64,000 nucleotides of DNA, from positions 186,001 through 250,000 of the forward strand of contig JAOPKB010000004.1 of NCBI GenBank assembly GCA_025517485.1. The letters are read 5' to 3'. Source of the DNA: Natronoglomus mannanivorans. Its GTDB lineage: Archaea; Halobacteriota; Halobacteria; Halobacteriales; Natrialbaceae. Below are positions 34,201 to 42,995 of this stretch, in pieces (the first letter of the stretch is position 1; each line of letters starts with the position of its first letter). A model generated the notes under the pieces. It was not told the DNA's origin. It saw only the letters and a list, made by a program, of their open reading frames with translations, and made no database searches. Made by a program: the position numbers and the translations under genes.

Positions 34201-35976
34201 CGCTTCGACGAGTACGACGAGGACAACTCCGGCTGTCACCACGGCAGCCTCTCGAAGGAGGTCCGCCAGGGGATCGAATCCCGGCTGAAAGACGGCGATC
34301 TCGAGGTCGTCACCTCCTCGACCTCCCTCGAGTTGGGGATCGACATGCCCCACGTGGATCTCGTCGTGCAGGTCGGCTCCCCGAAGTCCGTCGCCGCACT
34401 GCTCCAGCGGGTCGGCCGCGCGGGCCACCGCGTCGGCCAGACGGTGACGGGTCGGGTGATCGCACTCGACCGGGACGAACTCGTCGAGTGTGCGGTGATG
34501 CTCAAGAAGGCAGAGGAGGGGTTCGTCGATTCGGTGTCGATCCCGGAGAACGCACAAGACGTCGCCGCCCAGCACGTCTACGGGATGGCGATCGCCGAGA
34601 TCCGCCCCGAGTCCGAGGTGAAGGCGATCCTCCGGCGGGCCTACCCCTACCGGAACTACGGCGAGGACGACTTCGAACAGCTCATGCGCTATCTGACCGC
34701 CGACTACGCCGGCCTCGAGGACCGAAACGTCTACGCGAAGGTCTGGCGCGACGAGAACGATCCGCCCAACGGTGAGCACCACCACGAGTCGTTCCCCGTT
34801 GGCGAACCCCTGATCGGCAAACGCGGCCGACTCGCCCGCGTGATCTACATGACCAACATCGGGACCATCCCCGACTCCTTTACCTGCGACGTCTCGACCC
34901 GCGGGAGCAACGAGTGGGTCGGCCAACTCGACGAGAGCTACCTCGACACCCTCGAGAAGGGCGACGTCTTCGTCCTCGGCGGGGACCACTTCGAGTACCG
35001 GTACCGGCGGGGATCGAAGGTGTACGTCGATCGAACGAGCGCGCGGCCGACGGTTCCGTCGTGGTACTCCGAGCGCCTCCCGCTGTCGTACGATCTGGGC
35101 TGTGAGATCCTCGCCTTCCAGCGCGAACTCCTCGAGCGCTACGAGTCGGGCGGCCCGCCGGCGGTCCGGGCGTGGCTCCGGGAGCTGCCCCTAGACGACG
35201 ACAGCGTCCGGGCGCTCGCGCGGCTGTTCGACTACCAGCTGCGGTACGCCGGTCCCGAGAGCGTCTCGACCGACTCCCGGCTCGTCGTCGAGGTCGAGCG
35301 CGACCGCCAGGAGTACGAACGTCACTACTACGTCCACTCGGCGTACGGCCGGAAGGTCAACGACGGGCTCTCGCGACTGCTGGCCTACGAGTGCGCTCAG
35401 GAGGCGACCGCCAACGTCCAGGTCGCCGTCGCCGACAACGGCTTCGTCCTCTCGATGCCGCTGAACCGAAAGGTCGACCTCGAGGGGATCCTCGAGGATC
35501 TTCGACCGGAGGACGTCCGCGATAAACTCCGGAACGCCCTCTCCGGAACGGACCTCCTCCAGCGGTACTTCCGGATCAACGCCACGCGCTCGCTGATGAT
35601 CCTCAAACGCTACAAGGGCTACGAGAAGTCCGCGAGCGAACAGCAGGTATCCAGCGAGATGCTGCTGGGCTTCGCCGAGGATCTCGAGGAGTTCGCCGTG
35701 ATCGAGGAGACCTACCGCGAGATCCTCGAGGACAAACTGAACGTCGCCGAAATCGAGGGCATCGTCGGGGCGATGGCCGCGGGCGACCTCGAGGTGAGCC
35801 GACACCTGCTGGACTCGCCGACGCCGCGGGCCTTCGGTCTCGCGACGCTCTCGGCTAGCGACGTCGTCCTCGCCGAAGACGAGAGCGCCGCCCTGCAGGC
35901 GTTCCACGAGCACGTGCTCGAGGAAATCGGCGAGGAGTCGCTGGCGGGGCTCTCCGGAGCGGTCAGTAACGAGTGA
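31294..35976 (+). CDS. Lhr-like DEAD/DEAH helicase interrupted by an intein
   Basis: 1560-residue precursor. The start MDGSGLPISDEQLPFEF at 31294 is chosen because the earlier open frame overlaps the divergent MBL gene. Extein motifs: Walker A APTGSGK|T (split by the intein after Lys81), DEIH (about 763-766) with the Lhr-family continuation GGKRGTHMAVSLERL, motif VI QRVGRAGHRVG, then the winged-helix and Lhr-core region. Lhr helicases translocate 3'-5' on single-stranded DNA and act in repair. Without the intein (residues 82-644) the helicase is 997 residues. A charged low-complexity insert (about residues 816-890) between helicase segments is encoded by a hairpin array. Confidence 0.88.
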   Translation: MDGSGLPISDEQLPFEFDPDAVEDWDVFELLEPAVQEWWLREFGEFVPENGGFFTPPQRGAIPKIHEGTNTLIAAPTGSGKCVKPDTPMIVQDDGEATVLRANDLLERRQRKVADVDEDGELHTSSVEAYSLDEDELTLRQSMVYSERYDGPLHRIRTSYGREVEVTPDHPLLVETSSGPEWRSASTIEAGDRIGIPTRIELPERAIDLDVCAALDRLRSEFPLVATEAESDRVVARLEDEAPISVFDESERWLAMALAGLSLPDVADRLSISVSSVWKLVTGETEYRAEEFLALLRTECTPLEPGDVLVKTDNGRVSRFRYPTTLDSDLADLAAFVLAEGLIGEYDRGTFVTISQKNWTGLLEQAMETMRDQFGVEFERKTEIDYIIPNTAFSVFFSELLDIESGPGRDVPLPNWVLNASKPIKRSFLSTFLSLEAEIRSDEVRLVQANELKIEQVTYLLLSFGILPARGRREKYATNTDEQTRREYHSLTVRGVENLSTLLSECSLVHPTVDELRAHASRQGNGNHIGRHAFDYRDIRALSTYFENDRAFNAEFGTIYEVARRSGYLTERALETLSTKLKSLPSDETTRELAAMIDDRLNRNVAWVTVESNETAHYSGRIVDLSVPDTHNFVGGRGGVYLHNTLASFTSIIDELYRRDRNDDGLENSVYCLYISPLKSLANDIHRNLEVPLEGITSILEERGEDVGEIRHAIRHGDTSSSDRQKMLAETPHILNTTPETLAILLNSPKFREKLRTVEYVIVDEIHSLAGGKRGTHMAVSLERLAALTHEEFTRIGCSATIEPLSRVAEFLVGQCEAPRASDGRVARDENRPSNHASELEAREQTENSVSREPGAVPRTADERTGSEATREPREAPRASERGAGSEATRESSDPGDQTRDYELVDARFAREFDLELECPTDDLINTSRDIVQDRFYHMLHEHIQDHTNTLVFTNTRSGAERVLHNLRERFDEYDEDNSGCHHGSLSKEVRQGIESRLKDGDLEVVTSSTSLELGIDMPHVDLVVQVGSPKSVAALLQRVGRAGHRVGQTVTGRVIALDRDELVECAVMLKKAEEGFVDSVSIPENAQDVAAQHVYGMAIAEIRPESEVKAILRRAYPYRNYGEDDFEQLMRYLTADYAGLEDRNVYAKVWRDENDPPNGEHHHESFPVGEPLIGKRGRLARVIYMTNIGTIPDSFTCDVSTRGSNEWVGQLDESYLDTLEKGDVFVLGGDHFEYRYRRGSKVYVDRTSARPTVPSWYSERLPLSYDLGCEILAFQRELLERYESGGPPAVRAWLRELPLDDDSVRALARLFDYQLRYAGPESVSTDSRLVVEVERDRQEYERHYYVHSAYGRKVNDGLSRLLAYECAQEATANVQVAVADNGFVLSMPLNRKVDLEGILEDLRPEDVRDKLRNALSGTDLLQRYFRINATRSLMILKRYKGYEKSASEQQVSSEMLLGFAEDLEEFAVIEETYREILEDKLNVAEIEGIVGAMAAGDLEVSRHLLDSPTPRAFGLATLSASDVVLAEDESAALQAFHEHVLEEIGEESLAGLSGAVSNE
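31537..33225 (+). other. Intein with LAGLIDADG-type endonuclease in the Walker A motif
   Basis: 563 codons from Cys82 to Asn644 of the precursor. Ends are diagnostic: Cys1, block B TPDHP with the TxxH His, block F IVDLSVPDTHNFVGG, block G VYLHN, and Thr as the first residue of the C-extein. A middle domain holds LAAFVLAEGLIG (DOD block C) and a weaker second copy, FLSTFLSLEAEIRSD, so endonuclease activity may be reduced. The insertion point is the most conserved site of the host protein, so the helicase is inactive until splicing. Base composition is slightly less GC-rich than the extein. Confidence 0.92.
33741..33933 (+). repeat. Array of perfect hairpins inside the helicase gene
   Basis: Consecutive inverted repeats: 33741-33759 (8-bp stem, loop CAC), 33773-33795 (9-bp stem, loop AAAAC), 33802-33822 (6-bp stem), 33858-33876 (8-bp stem, loop CAC) and 33915-33933 (8-bp stem, loop CAC, same sequence as the first). 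The reading frame continues and encodes a charged linker containing EAPRAS/VPRTA repeats. Stem sequences differ between copies while pairing and the CAC loop stay. Confidence 0.75.
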
Positions 35977-36644
35977 CGAGACTACGATCGGGAGGCGAGA
36001 TACAGTACCGCCAGTTCGTGGAGCGCTGGATGTGGAATCGCGTGTGGACGTGCTTCTTGGGCGATCGTGAGTACATCGTGGAACGATCTGTCTTCTTAGA
36101 CCGCGAGTAGAGGTGTCGTTCGCCCATTCGACAACATTAGTACACACAAGAAGTACTGAATAAAATACCCCAATACGCTGTTCGCAGTTTTTCCTCATCA
36201 CCGCGAGGATCGAAAGACGGTAGATTTTTGTCACGACTGGTTGAACGACCGTGATACATTGACGACGACCTCCCGGTCGAACTCGACTCGTCGCTGACAG
36301 CGCGTCGCGGTGGATCAGGTCGGCTGGCTCGCCAACTGTGGGCGTCTCGAGGACGCGGCCGGAATCGCGATCGGTCGTTTCCCCGTCGAGACGTCACGCT
36401 TTTGGCACCCGGTTCCACGCCCTGCGGATAGTCGTGCGTGAGCCGTTTTTCTCGGTCTCGAGCGCGCCCCGTAGGGCGTGGGCTGTCTCGTCTCTCGACC
36501 ATTTCGAGTTCCAGACTCCACGTCAATGTACACTACCGCGACGACACGTCCGTATCGCTACCAACTAACCGATCGCCTCGCCGAATCGCTCGAGACGCGA
36601 TTCTGGGGACGCACTGTCTTTCAGATCCATGGGGGGCCGGATCG
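35977..36644. other. 668-nt gap without a convincing gene
   Basis: Between the helicase gene and the methyltransferase gene. It holds an AT-rich patch around 36130-36180 (with AGTAC/GTACT inverted repeat at 36139-36157) and T tracts near 36187-36192 and 36223-36227 that could end the helicase transcript. Short open frames on both strands here show no recognisable protein. Confidence 0.4.
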
Positions 36645-37814
36645 ATGACCACCCCGTCGAACGCTGGCGAGGGTGAGGACGAAACCGAGTACGACCTCGC
36701 ACTCGAGGCTCGAGTCGCGGACGCTCGGTCGACCTACCGGTTCCGGACCGCCGACGGCGTTCACTCCAAACGCGCGTTTCGAGACTCCGAGCTCCTGCTA
36801 CTCGAGGCGCTCTGGGACGTCGATCACGATCTCGGCGACCTCTGTTGTCCCGAAGCGAACTACGGGACGGTCGGCGTCGTCCTCGCGGCGATCGCTGACT
36901 CGGTCGAGATGACCGAATCGAGCGCTCGCGCCGCCGCGCTGTGTCGACGGAACGCTCGTGCTAACGACGTCGCGGCATCCGTTTCGCTGGTTGCAGAGCT
37001 CTCGACACTCTCTCGGTCGTTCGACACCATCGCATACGCTCCGAAGCCATACACGCCGCTGTCGATCGGCAGTCAGCGCCTCGTTGGGGCGCTTTCGAGG
37101 CTTCGTCCCGGCGGTCGACTGTACCTCGCGGCCTCCAACCGGTGTGGGCTCTCCCGGTACGAATCCCGCCTCGCCGAACTCACAGCGAACGTCGAGCGGG
37201 TGGCCCAGCGAGACGGCGTGTCCCTCCTCGAGGCGACGTGTCCGGAGACGGTCGATCGACCGACGTACGTGACGCCCCGGACACTCACGCCGACGGTCGA
37301 CGGAACGTCGCTCTCGCTCGTGACGGTTCCCGGCCTCTTCGCCGCCTCGGGACTGGACGACGGGACGCGGTTGCTGCTCGAGACCTGCGAGATCGACGAC
37401 GGCGAGCGTGTTCTCGATCTCTGTTGTGGCTACGGTCCGATCGGGGTCTACGCCGCGAAGACCGCCGACTGCGAGGTGTGGCTCGCGGACGACGATCGGG
37501 TCGCTACCCGGTGTGCAGAACGAAGTCTCCGCGAATCCGGCGTCGACGGGACCGTGGTGACCGCCGATTGCCTCGCAGGCGTTTTCGACCGGTCCTTCGA
37601 CCGGGTACTCTGTAACCCGCCGACACATGCCGGAAGCGACGTTCTCTCGGACCTCTTGGCGGGGATCGCTCGCGTTCTCGAGCCGAACGGACGCCTCACG
37701 CTGGTCCACCATCGCGAGCTCGATCTCGGCCAGTACCTGACCCACGTCGGTCGACCGACGACGAGTCGCGTCGGCGAGGCGCACGTCGTGATCGACGTCA
37801 TGTCGGATCGGTAG
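36645..37814 (+). CDS. RsmC-like class I methyltransferase
   Basis: 389 residues starting MTTPSNAGEGEDETEYD; the Met upstream at 36438 is rejected because the preceding 69 residues look non-coding. The C-terminal half is an MTS (methyltransferase small) domain: SAM motif VLDLCCGYGPIGVYAA and the catalytic NPPTH (RVLCNPPTHAG). The N-terminal half is a second, SAM-site-less methyltransferase-like domain, the RsmC/RlmG layout. NPP[TH] enzymes methylate guanine N2 in rRNA. The exact rRNA position is not inferable. Confidence 0.82.
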   Translation: MTTPSNAGEGEDETEYDLALEARVADARSTYRFRTADGVHSKRAFRDSELLLLEALWDVDHDLGDLCCPEANYGTVGVVLAAIADSVEMTESSARAAALCRRNARANDVAASVSLVAELSTLSRSFDTIAYAPKPYTPLSIGSQRLVGALSRLRPGGRLYLAASNRCGLSRYESRLAELTANVERVAQRDGVSLLEATCPETVDRPTYVTPRTLTPTVDGTSLSLVTVPGLFAASGLDDGTRLLLETCEIDDGERVLDLCCGYGPIGVYAAKTADCEVWLADDDRVATRCAERSLRESGVDGTVVTADCLAGVFDRSFDRVLCNPPTHAGSDVLSDLLAGIARVLEPNGRLTLVHHRELDLGQYLTHVGRPTTSRVGEAHVVIDVMSDR

Positions 37815-37905
37815 CCAATTCCGGATCGCAATCGAAGGCTGTCGCTCGAGTGACGACCCTGCACGCTTCGACAGCTACAAACCACCGATCGACACACATT
37901 CGCGT

Positions 37906-38934
37906 ATGCCCGGCAAGGTGAGTCCGGACGATCTCCTTACGCACGTGTTCGGTCGGACCGGCGAGACCGACGAGACGGTGATTCAGGGACCGGCGGACGG
38001 CGAAGACGCCGCCGCGATCGACTGGCCCGGCGGGACGCTGGTCGTGAGTTCCGACCCGATCTCGCTGGCGGCCTCGCAGGTCGGCACACTGGGCGTCCAC
38101 ATCGCCTGCAACGACGTCGCGGCCTCCGGTGCGGACCCACGCTGGCTCACCGTCGTTCTCTTACTTCCCACCGGCACCGAGAGCGACGTCCTCGAGGCGA
38201 TCACCGCCGATCTCGACGCCGCCGCCCGCGAGGTAGGGGCGACCATCGTCGGCGGTCACTCCGAGTACGTCGACACCCTAGAGCGCCCGCTGCTCTCGTT
38301 GACCGCAATGGGCGCGACCGACTCGTTCGTCCCGACCGGCGGCGCCGAACCCGGCGATCGCGTGATCCTGACGAAGGCGGCGGGGCTCGAGGGCACCGCC
38401 ATCCTCGCGGCGGATTTCGGCGCCGACCTCGACGTCTCCGAGGAAACCTGCGAGCGCGCCCGGTCGTTCTTCGAGGAGATCAGCGTCGTCCCCGACGCAC
38501 GCGTCCTTCGCGAGTACGCGACGGCGATGCACGATCCCACCGAGGGCGGCGTCGTCGCCGGGTTGGTCGAACTGGCGCGGGCCTCGGACGTCCGACTCGA
38601 GGTCGACCGTGACGCGGTGCCGATCCGCGAGGAGACCCGCGCGCTCTGTGGGGCGGCGGGCGTCGATCCCCTCCGGATCTTCGGCTCCGGGTCGTTGCTC
38701 GCCACCGTGCCGGCTGAGGCGGTCGAGGAGACGCTTGACGCACTCGAGGCGGCCGGTCTCGAGGGGGCGGTGATCGGGGAGGTGACCGACAATCGTGAGG
38801 ATGGAAGCGACACCGGTGGCGGTGACGAAGCCCGATCCGGATTCGCCCTCCACCTCGACGGCGAGGCGATCACCGAACACGTCGAGGACGACCTCTATCC
38901 ACTGTGGGCGGCGGCAGACGAAGAGACGGACTGA
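37906..38934 (+). CDS. AIR synthase-related (HypE/ThiL-fold) protein
   Basis: 342 residues of the PurM/HypE/SelD superfamily: N-terminal ATP-binding half with VVSSDPISLAA and CNDVAASGADPRWL, C-terminal half with MHDPTEGGVVAGLVELA and FGSGSLLATV. It resembles archaeal AIR-synthase-related proteins closest to HypE, but lacks the C-terminal cysteine motif of HypE (PRIC), ending WAAADEETD. It therefore uses ATP on an unknown substrate. No hydrogenase maturation genes are nearby. A short Gly/Asp/Glu insert near 300-310 is typical of halophiles. Confidence 0.82.
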   Translation: MPGKVSPDDLLTHVFGRTGETDETVIQGPADGEDAAAIDWPGGTLVVSSDPISLAASQVGTLGVHIACNDVAASGADPRWLTVVLLLPTGTESDVLEAITADLDAAAREVGATIVGGHSEYVDTLERPLLSLTAMGATDSFVPTGGAEPGDRVILTKAAGLEGTAILAADFGADLDVSEETCERARSFFEEISVVPDARVLREYATAMHDPTEGGVVAGLVELARASDVRLEVDRDAVPIREETRALCGAAGVDPLRIFGSGSLLATVPAEAVEETLDALEAAGLEGAVIGEVTDNREDGSDTGGGDEARSGFALHLDGEAITEHVEDDLYPLWAAADEETD

Positions 38935-38985
38935 TCGCGTCCGTCGCGTCTGTCTTGCTGTTTCCCCGCCATCTCTCCTTCACCG

Positions 38986-40137
38986 TCACCACTCTGCCGC
39001 CACGTTCTCACCCTCGAGCGTCGCCCCCACGACCGCATCCACGAGTAGCGCGTCGGGATCGATGGCGACGTCCGCTCCGGCCCGCTCGAGTGCGTCGGTT
39101 CGGCCGTCCTCGGTCACCACGACGAGACGAGCGTCCGTGGCCTCGCGGGCGGCGAGCACCGTGTAACTGTTCTGCGCGTCGTCGCCCGTCGCGACGAGGA
39201 CGGCAGTTGCGGTCTCGAGGTCTGCCTGCTCGAGCGTCGATTCGTCGGTCGGATCGCCGACGAGAACCGCAACGTCGTCGTCTCCAGTTCTGTTCCGCTC
39301 GAATCGGCTCGCGACGTCGTCGTCGGGTGTCACGACGAGGATCGTCGCGTTGGCCGCCAGTGCCCTCACGAAGCGAGCGGTCGTCTCGTCGTAGCCGAGG
39401 ACGACGACGCGGGCGGCCCGGTCGGTCGGTCGGTCCGCCACCCGGCTTCCGGTCCGAGAGAGTCGTCGGTCGATCGCGGGGCCGAACAGACTCCCCACGG
39501 CGACGGCGACGGTCGCCGGACCGAGGATGACCAGCGAGATGGCGAACAGCCGCGCACCATCGTTCGTCGGGTGGACGTCGCCGTAGCCGACCGTGCTCGC
39601 AGTGACGAGCGTGAAGTAGACGGCGTCGACGACGGTCTCGACGCCAGTGAACTCGGCGCGGAGCGCGTAGGCTCCGGCAGTGCCGTAACAGAAGACGCCG
39701 ACGATCGCGATCAGCGCGCCGAGTTGCGTCGCGTCGAGGGTGAGCGAACTCGAGCGGGTGAAACGTTCGCTGGTGAACACGAGGACGACGAGGCCGCCAA
39801 CCGAGACGACCACCAGCGGGACCGACAGGAGCCGCGACTGGACGACGCCGTGGGCGGCCGAGAGGAAGACGAGGACCGCCGCGGCGACGTACGCGAGTCG
39901 GTAACCTCGGCGCATCCCCCACGCGGTGACCAGCAGTGCGAAGCCGACGACGGTGCCGCTGAACTCGGCTACCGCCTGCAGTTCGCCGAGCGTCCCGGTC
40001 GTACCGAGCGTCGGTTCGGTGACGATCGCGGCCACGCCGGTTCCGATCGAGACGAGTGCGATTGCCGCGACGAGCCACACGACTGCTCGACCGCTGGGTC
40101 GGGGCCGCAGCCGATCTCGTCCGAGACGCTCGAGCAT
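38986..40137 (-). CDS. Potassium channel with TrkA-N (RCK) domain
   Basis: 383 residues. Several membrane segments fill the first 215 residues. The pore helix and selectivity filter STVGYGDV lie at 181-188 (Thr182-Val-Gly-Tyr-Gly-Asp187). A cytoplasmic Rossmann RCK domain (about 220-383) begins RVVVLGYDETTARFVRAL, with a modified Gly motif. More N-terminal membrane segments than a minimal 2-TM channel suggest a 6-TM type. It mediates K+ flux gated by nucleotide or ions. Monocistronic on the minus strand. Confidence 0.87.
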   Translation of the reverse strand: MLERLGRDRLRPRPSGRAVVWLVAAIALVSIGTGVAAIVTEPTLGTTGTLGELQAVAEFSGTVVGFALLVTAWGMRRGYRLAYVAAAVLVFLSAAHGVVQSRLLSVPLVVVSVGGLVVLVFTSERFTRSSSLTLDATQLGALIAIVGVFCYGTAGAYALRAEFTGVETVVDAVYFTLVTASTVGYGDVHPTNDGARLFAISLVILGPATVAVAVGSLFGPAIDRRLSRTGSRVADRPTDRAARVVVLGYDETTARFVRALAANATILVVTPDDDVASRFERNRTGDDDVAVLVGDPTDESTLEQADLETATAVLVATGDDAQNSYTVLAAREATDARLVVVTEDGRTDALERAGADVAIDPDALLVDAVVGATLEGENVAAEW

Positions 40138-40219
40138 GGGTGTTCAACCACGGCGAGGCGGATAAACGGTCGACGCCGGCGGCTGTTGAGTCGAGTCGAA
40201 TCGTGCCGAATCGAATCGT

Positions 40220-41464
40220 TCACGCTCCGTCGCCGTCGGCATCGACCAGCAGCGTGTTCAGCGCGTCCGGGACGACCAGCACGTTGCTCCCCGCGGAGAC
40301 GGCGTCTGCGACCGTCGGCTCGGCGCGCATCAGACACTCCTCGACGAGGCCCGGCGCGGCGCTGTTCGTGACGGTCACCTCGTGTTCGCGGAGGACCCGC
40401 GCCACGACGAACGCCCGCTGTGCGCCGGGTTCGTACCCCTCGAGCATCTCGCGGTAGAGTGCGTCGGCGTCGCTGGCGGTCCGAAGCCGGTCGTAGAAGC
40501 GCCGTTCGCCGGTCCCGTCGCCGACTCCCTCGGGCAGCGCGGCGGGAACGACGAGCCGTCCGTCCTCGCCAAGCGGGTTCCGATCGCCGAGCGCGACGTA
40601 CGTCGCCGCACGGGTCGCCTGGTAGAGGTTCGCGTCCTTCGGTGCGCCGACGCCGGTGACGACGGCGTCGTACTCGTCAGTGGGCGGAACCGAAACCGAG
40701 AGCGCGTCTCGAGCGACGTCGGCGAGTTCCGAAACGACCGGCCGGTGGTCGCCGGCGCTCACGCCGAGGACGCCGTCGGGGCCGTGGGTCAGGTTGAGAC
40801 AGACGTCGACGCCGGCGAGGTCGCCCGCGCGGTCGAGGATGTTTCGGAAGGGATTGTCGTCGATTCGACCCAGCCGGACACCTTCCCTCGAGAGCACCTC
40901 GGGTCCGTGGGTGTACCGGATCAGCGACTCGCTGCCGGCGCCGACGACGACGGTCTTCGCGCCGCCGCTGAAACCCGCGTACTGGTGGGGTTCCACGACG
41001 CCGGTCGAGAGGACCGTATCCGCGGCCGCGACCGGTTCGCCGATCTCGACCGGACAGCCGTCGACGGTACCCACCTCGACGACCGCAGTCGGGTCGTGGT
41101 TCACCGCGAGGTCTGCGTGCGGGCCGAGCATAATCTCGAGTTCGTCGTCGGTCATCGGTCGGTGTAGTCCGAGGCCGACCACGACGGTCACCTGCTCGCG
41201 ACCGACGCCGCAACCGGCGAGTTCCTCGAGGAAGGCCTCGAGTAGCAGGTCGTCCGGAACGGCTCGCGTGAGGTCAGTGACGACGATCGCGACGTCGTCC
41301 GCGGGCTCGACCCGTTCGGACAGCGGCGGGCCGTGCGGGTCGGAGAGCGCTGTCGTCGCAGCCTCGCGGACGTCGACCGGTTCGGCACCCGACGGTTCGG
41401 CGACGGTGACGTCGCACTCGGGGAGATCCAGATCGATCGTTCCGGTTCCGAGCGGGAGTTTCAT
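40220..41464 (-). CDS. larA: Nickel-dependent lactate racemase family protein LarA
   Basis: 414 residues. All cofactor and catalytic positions of LarA are in place with the same spacing: Arg67 (DLTRAVP), His101 (GLHRPM), His160 and Lys170 (VEPHQYAGFSGGAK), His186 (YTHGPEV). Lys170 would carry the nickel-pincer nucleotide; His101 and His160 abstract the proton at C2. It racemises lactate or another 2-hydroxyacid. The cofactor makers LarB, LarC and LarE are not in the window. It is a different subgroup from the LarA-like gene at 6482. Probably monocistronic. Confidence 0.87.
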   Translation of the reverse strand: MKLPLGTGTIDLDLPECDVTVAEPSGAEPVDVREAATTALSDPHGPPLSERVEPADDVAIVVTDLTRAVPDDLLLEAFLEELAGCGVGREQVTVVVGLGLHRPMTDDELEIMLGPHADLAVNHDPTAVVEVGTVDGCPVEIGEPVAAADTVLSTGVVEPHQYAGFSGGAKTVVVGAGSESLIRYTHGPEVLSREGVRLGRIDDNPFRNILDRAGDLAGVDVCLNLTHGPDGVLGVSAGDHRPVVSELADVARDALSVSVPPTDEYDAVVTGVGAPKDANLYQATRAATYVALGDRNPLGEDGRLVVPAALPEGVGDGTGERRFYDRLRTASDADALYREMLEGYEPGAQRAFVVARVLREHEVTVTNSAAPGLVEECLMRAEPTVADAVSAGSNVLVVPDALNTLLVDADGDGA

Positions 41465-41559
41465 GGGTGGTGTTCGCCGTCGCAGGGGAAAAGGAGTCGC
41501 GGTCGGTGGTCGTGTGCCTGTGTCTGTGCCTCCGGATCGCCGCCCACTGATCGAGACAG

Positions 41560-41898
41560 TTACGGCCGAATGTAGGCGTACCCCTCGCTCTGCAGTCGCG
41601 TCAGTTCACCGGCCCCCGACGAAACGGTCTCGACGCCGTCGACGAGGTCCGACTCCTCGAGGTCCTTCAACTCGAGCGTGTTACTACAGGCCCGAAAGGA
41701 GATGCCCTCCTCGAGCAGCGAACGAACCTCGTCGCTGCCCTCGCCGTCGGCCGTGAACGGTTCGATGCCGCCCGCCTGAGCGACGACCACGACGTCGTCG
41801 ATATCGACGGAGTCGTCCTCCGTGAGGTTCTTCGCGATGGTGAGCGCCGTCTGCTGTTCGTCTGGGTCGTCGGTGATGAGGTGGAAGACTGATTTCAC
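41560..41898 (-). CDS. DsrE/DsrF-like sulfur-relay family protein
   Basis: 112 residues from a GTG start at 41898 (protein begins MKSVFHLITDDPDEQQTALT). GTG is preferred to the ATG at 41955 because the 19 extra residues are atypical and a TATA-like ACTATTGAG lies about 25-30 nt upstream. The DsrE fold is shown by VVVVAQAGGIEPFTADG and the Cys in ISFRACSNTLEL (about residue 72), the usual sulfur-carrying position. Likely a sulfur-transfer or redox protein; partner unknown. Confidence 0.78.
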   Translation of the reverse strand: MKSVFHLITDDPDEQQTALTIAKNLTEDDSVDIDDVVVVAQAGGIEPFTADGEGSDEVRSLLEEGISFRACSNTLELKDLEESDLVDGVETVSSGAGELTRLQSEGYAYIRP

Positions 41899-42011
41899 GT
41901 GGGAATACCCGCTTCGCGGCTCAATAGTGGTTGGCCCTGCACGCGTTGGCCGCACGAAACCCGACCCGAGAGCGGATCTCGAATCGGTCGACGGCTCGGG
42001 CTCGAGGCCGA

Positions 42012-42896
42012 CTACGGGGACAGACGCGTCGCCCCTTCGAGTACCTCACTCCCGAGTCGACCGACGATCGCGGGAGCGAAGAGGATCCAGCAGACGACGA
42101 CGGCGTACAGGACGACGACTGCGGGCGCGAACGCAGCCACGACGGCCTCGAGTGCCGTGAGCGCACCGACCACGCTACCGCCGATCGCAACGAGGAGGGC
42201 GCCCTCGAGTCGCGACCGAAGGTCGGGAAGGACCGAGAGCCGACTCGAGCCGAAGAGGCCGCCGATCGAACCGCCGAGGGCGAGCACGGCGTTCGGTGTG
42301 CCACCGGTGACGGCGACTGCCGGAATCGCCAGAACGAGTCCGATCGCGAATCCGCGTCGGGGGTCGCCCGCGGTCGCGTACTTCATCACGAGGACGAACG
42401 CGATGCCGAGTCCGGCACCGACGATCACGTCGCCGAGGTAGTGGACGCCGAGGACGACCCGCGAGAGCGAGACGAGGGCGATCAGGAGCGAAGCGCCGAT
42501 TCCGGCCAGGGCCGTCTGTCCTCGATTCCGTGCCAGAGAGCGATCGCGACCGACCACGAACGCCGAGAACAGCCCGCCGTAGACGACGGCCGCGGCGAAG
42601 GCGTGGCCGCTGGGGAAGCCGTAATCGTCGGGGTCTTGTGGGATTCGGAACAGCTCTTCGGGCGGCCGGGGCATACTCAAGAGCGTCTCGAGCGTGAGCA
42701 GAACTGCGAGTCCGGCGATCGCATAGCTGACGACGAGTGCGGTCTCACGCCGGCGCGATGGTCGAAGCCAGAACACCACTGCGAGGACGAACATCAACAG
42801 TGAGGGGTTGCCGAGTTCGGTGACCAGCGCTGCAATCTCGACTACCTCGGCGGGGACGCTCTCTCGAATCACCCTACTCGTGTCGGTCAGTCGCAT
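42012..42896 (-). CDS. PAP2-superfamily membrane phosphatase
   Basis: 294 residues with about eight hydrophobic segments. The three phosphatase motifs are MPRPPEEL (about 95), FPSGHAFAAAV (about 114, catalytic His) and SRVVLGVHYLGDV (about 164, nucleophile His). PAP2 enzymes remove phosphate from lipid phosphates or polyprenyl diphosphates on the outer membrane face. The C-terminal third is an extra membrane domain beyond the core, seen in haloarchaeal members. Monocistronic. Confidence 0.88.
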   Translation of the reverse strand: MRLTDTSRVIRESVPAEVVEIAALVTELGNPSLLMFVLAVVFWLRPSRRRETALVVSYAIAGLAVLLTLETLLSMPRPPEELFRIPQDPDDYGFPSGHAFAAAVVYGGLFSAFVVGRDRSLARNRGQTALAGIGASLLIALVSLSRVVLGVHYLGDVIVGAGLGIAFVLVMKYATAGDPRRGFAIGLVLAIPAVAVTGGTPNAVLALGGSIGGLFGSSRLSVLPDLRSRLEGALLVAIGGSVVGALTALEAVVAAFAPAVVVLYAVVVCWILFAPAIVGRLGSEVLEGATRLSP

Positions 42897-42995
42897 CGGA
42901 TCGTCTCCGAGTGTCGCCAGCGACGAGTAATAGTTGCCGGTCGGCGGCGTTCGTATTCACGTTCGTGCTCGCGTTCGCTCTTCGCTCGCTCGCGT

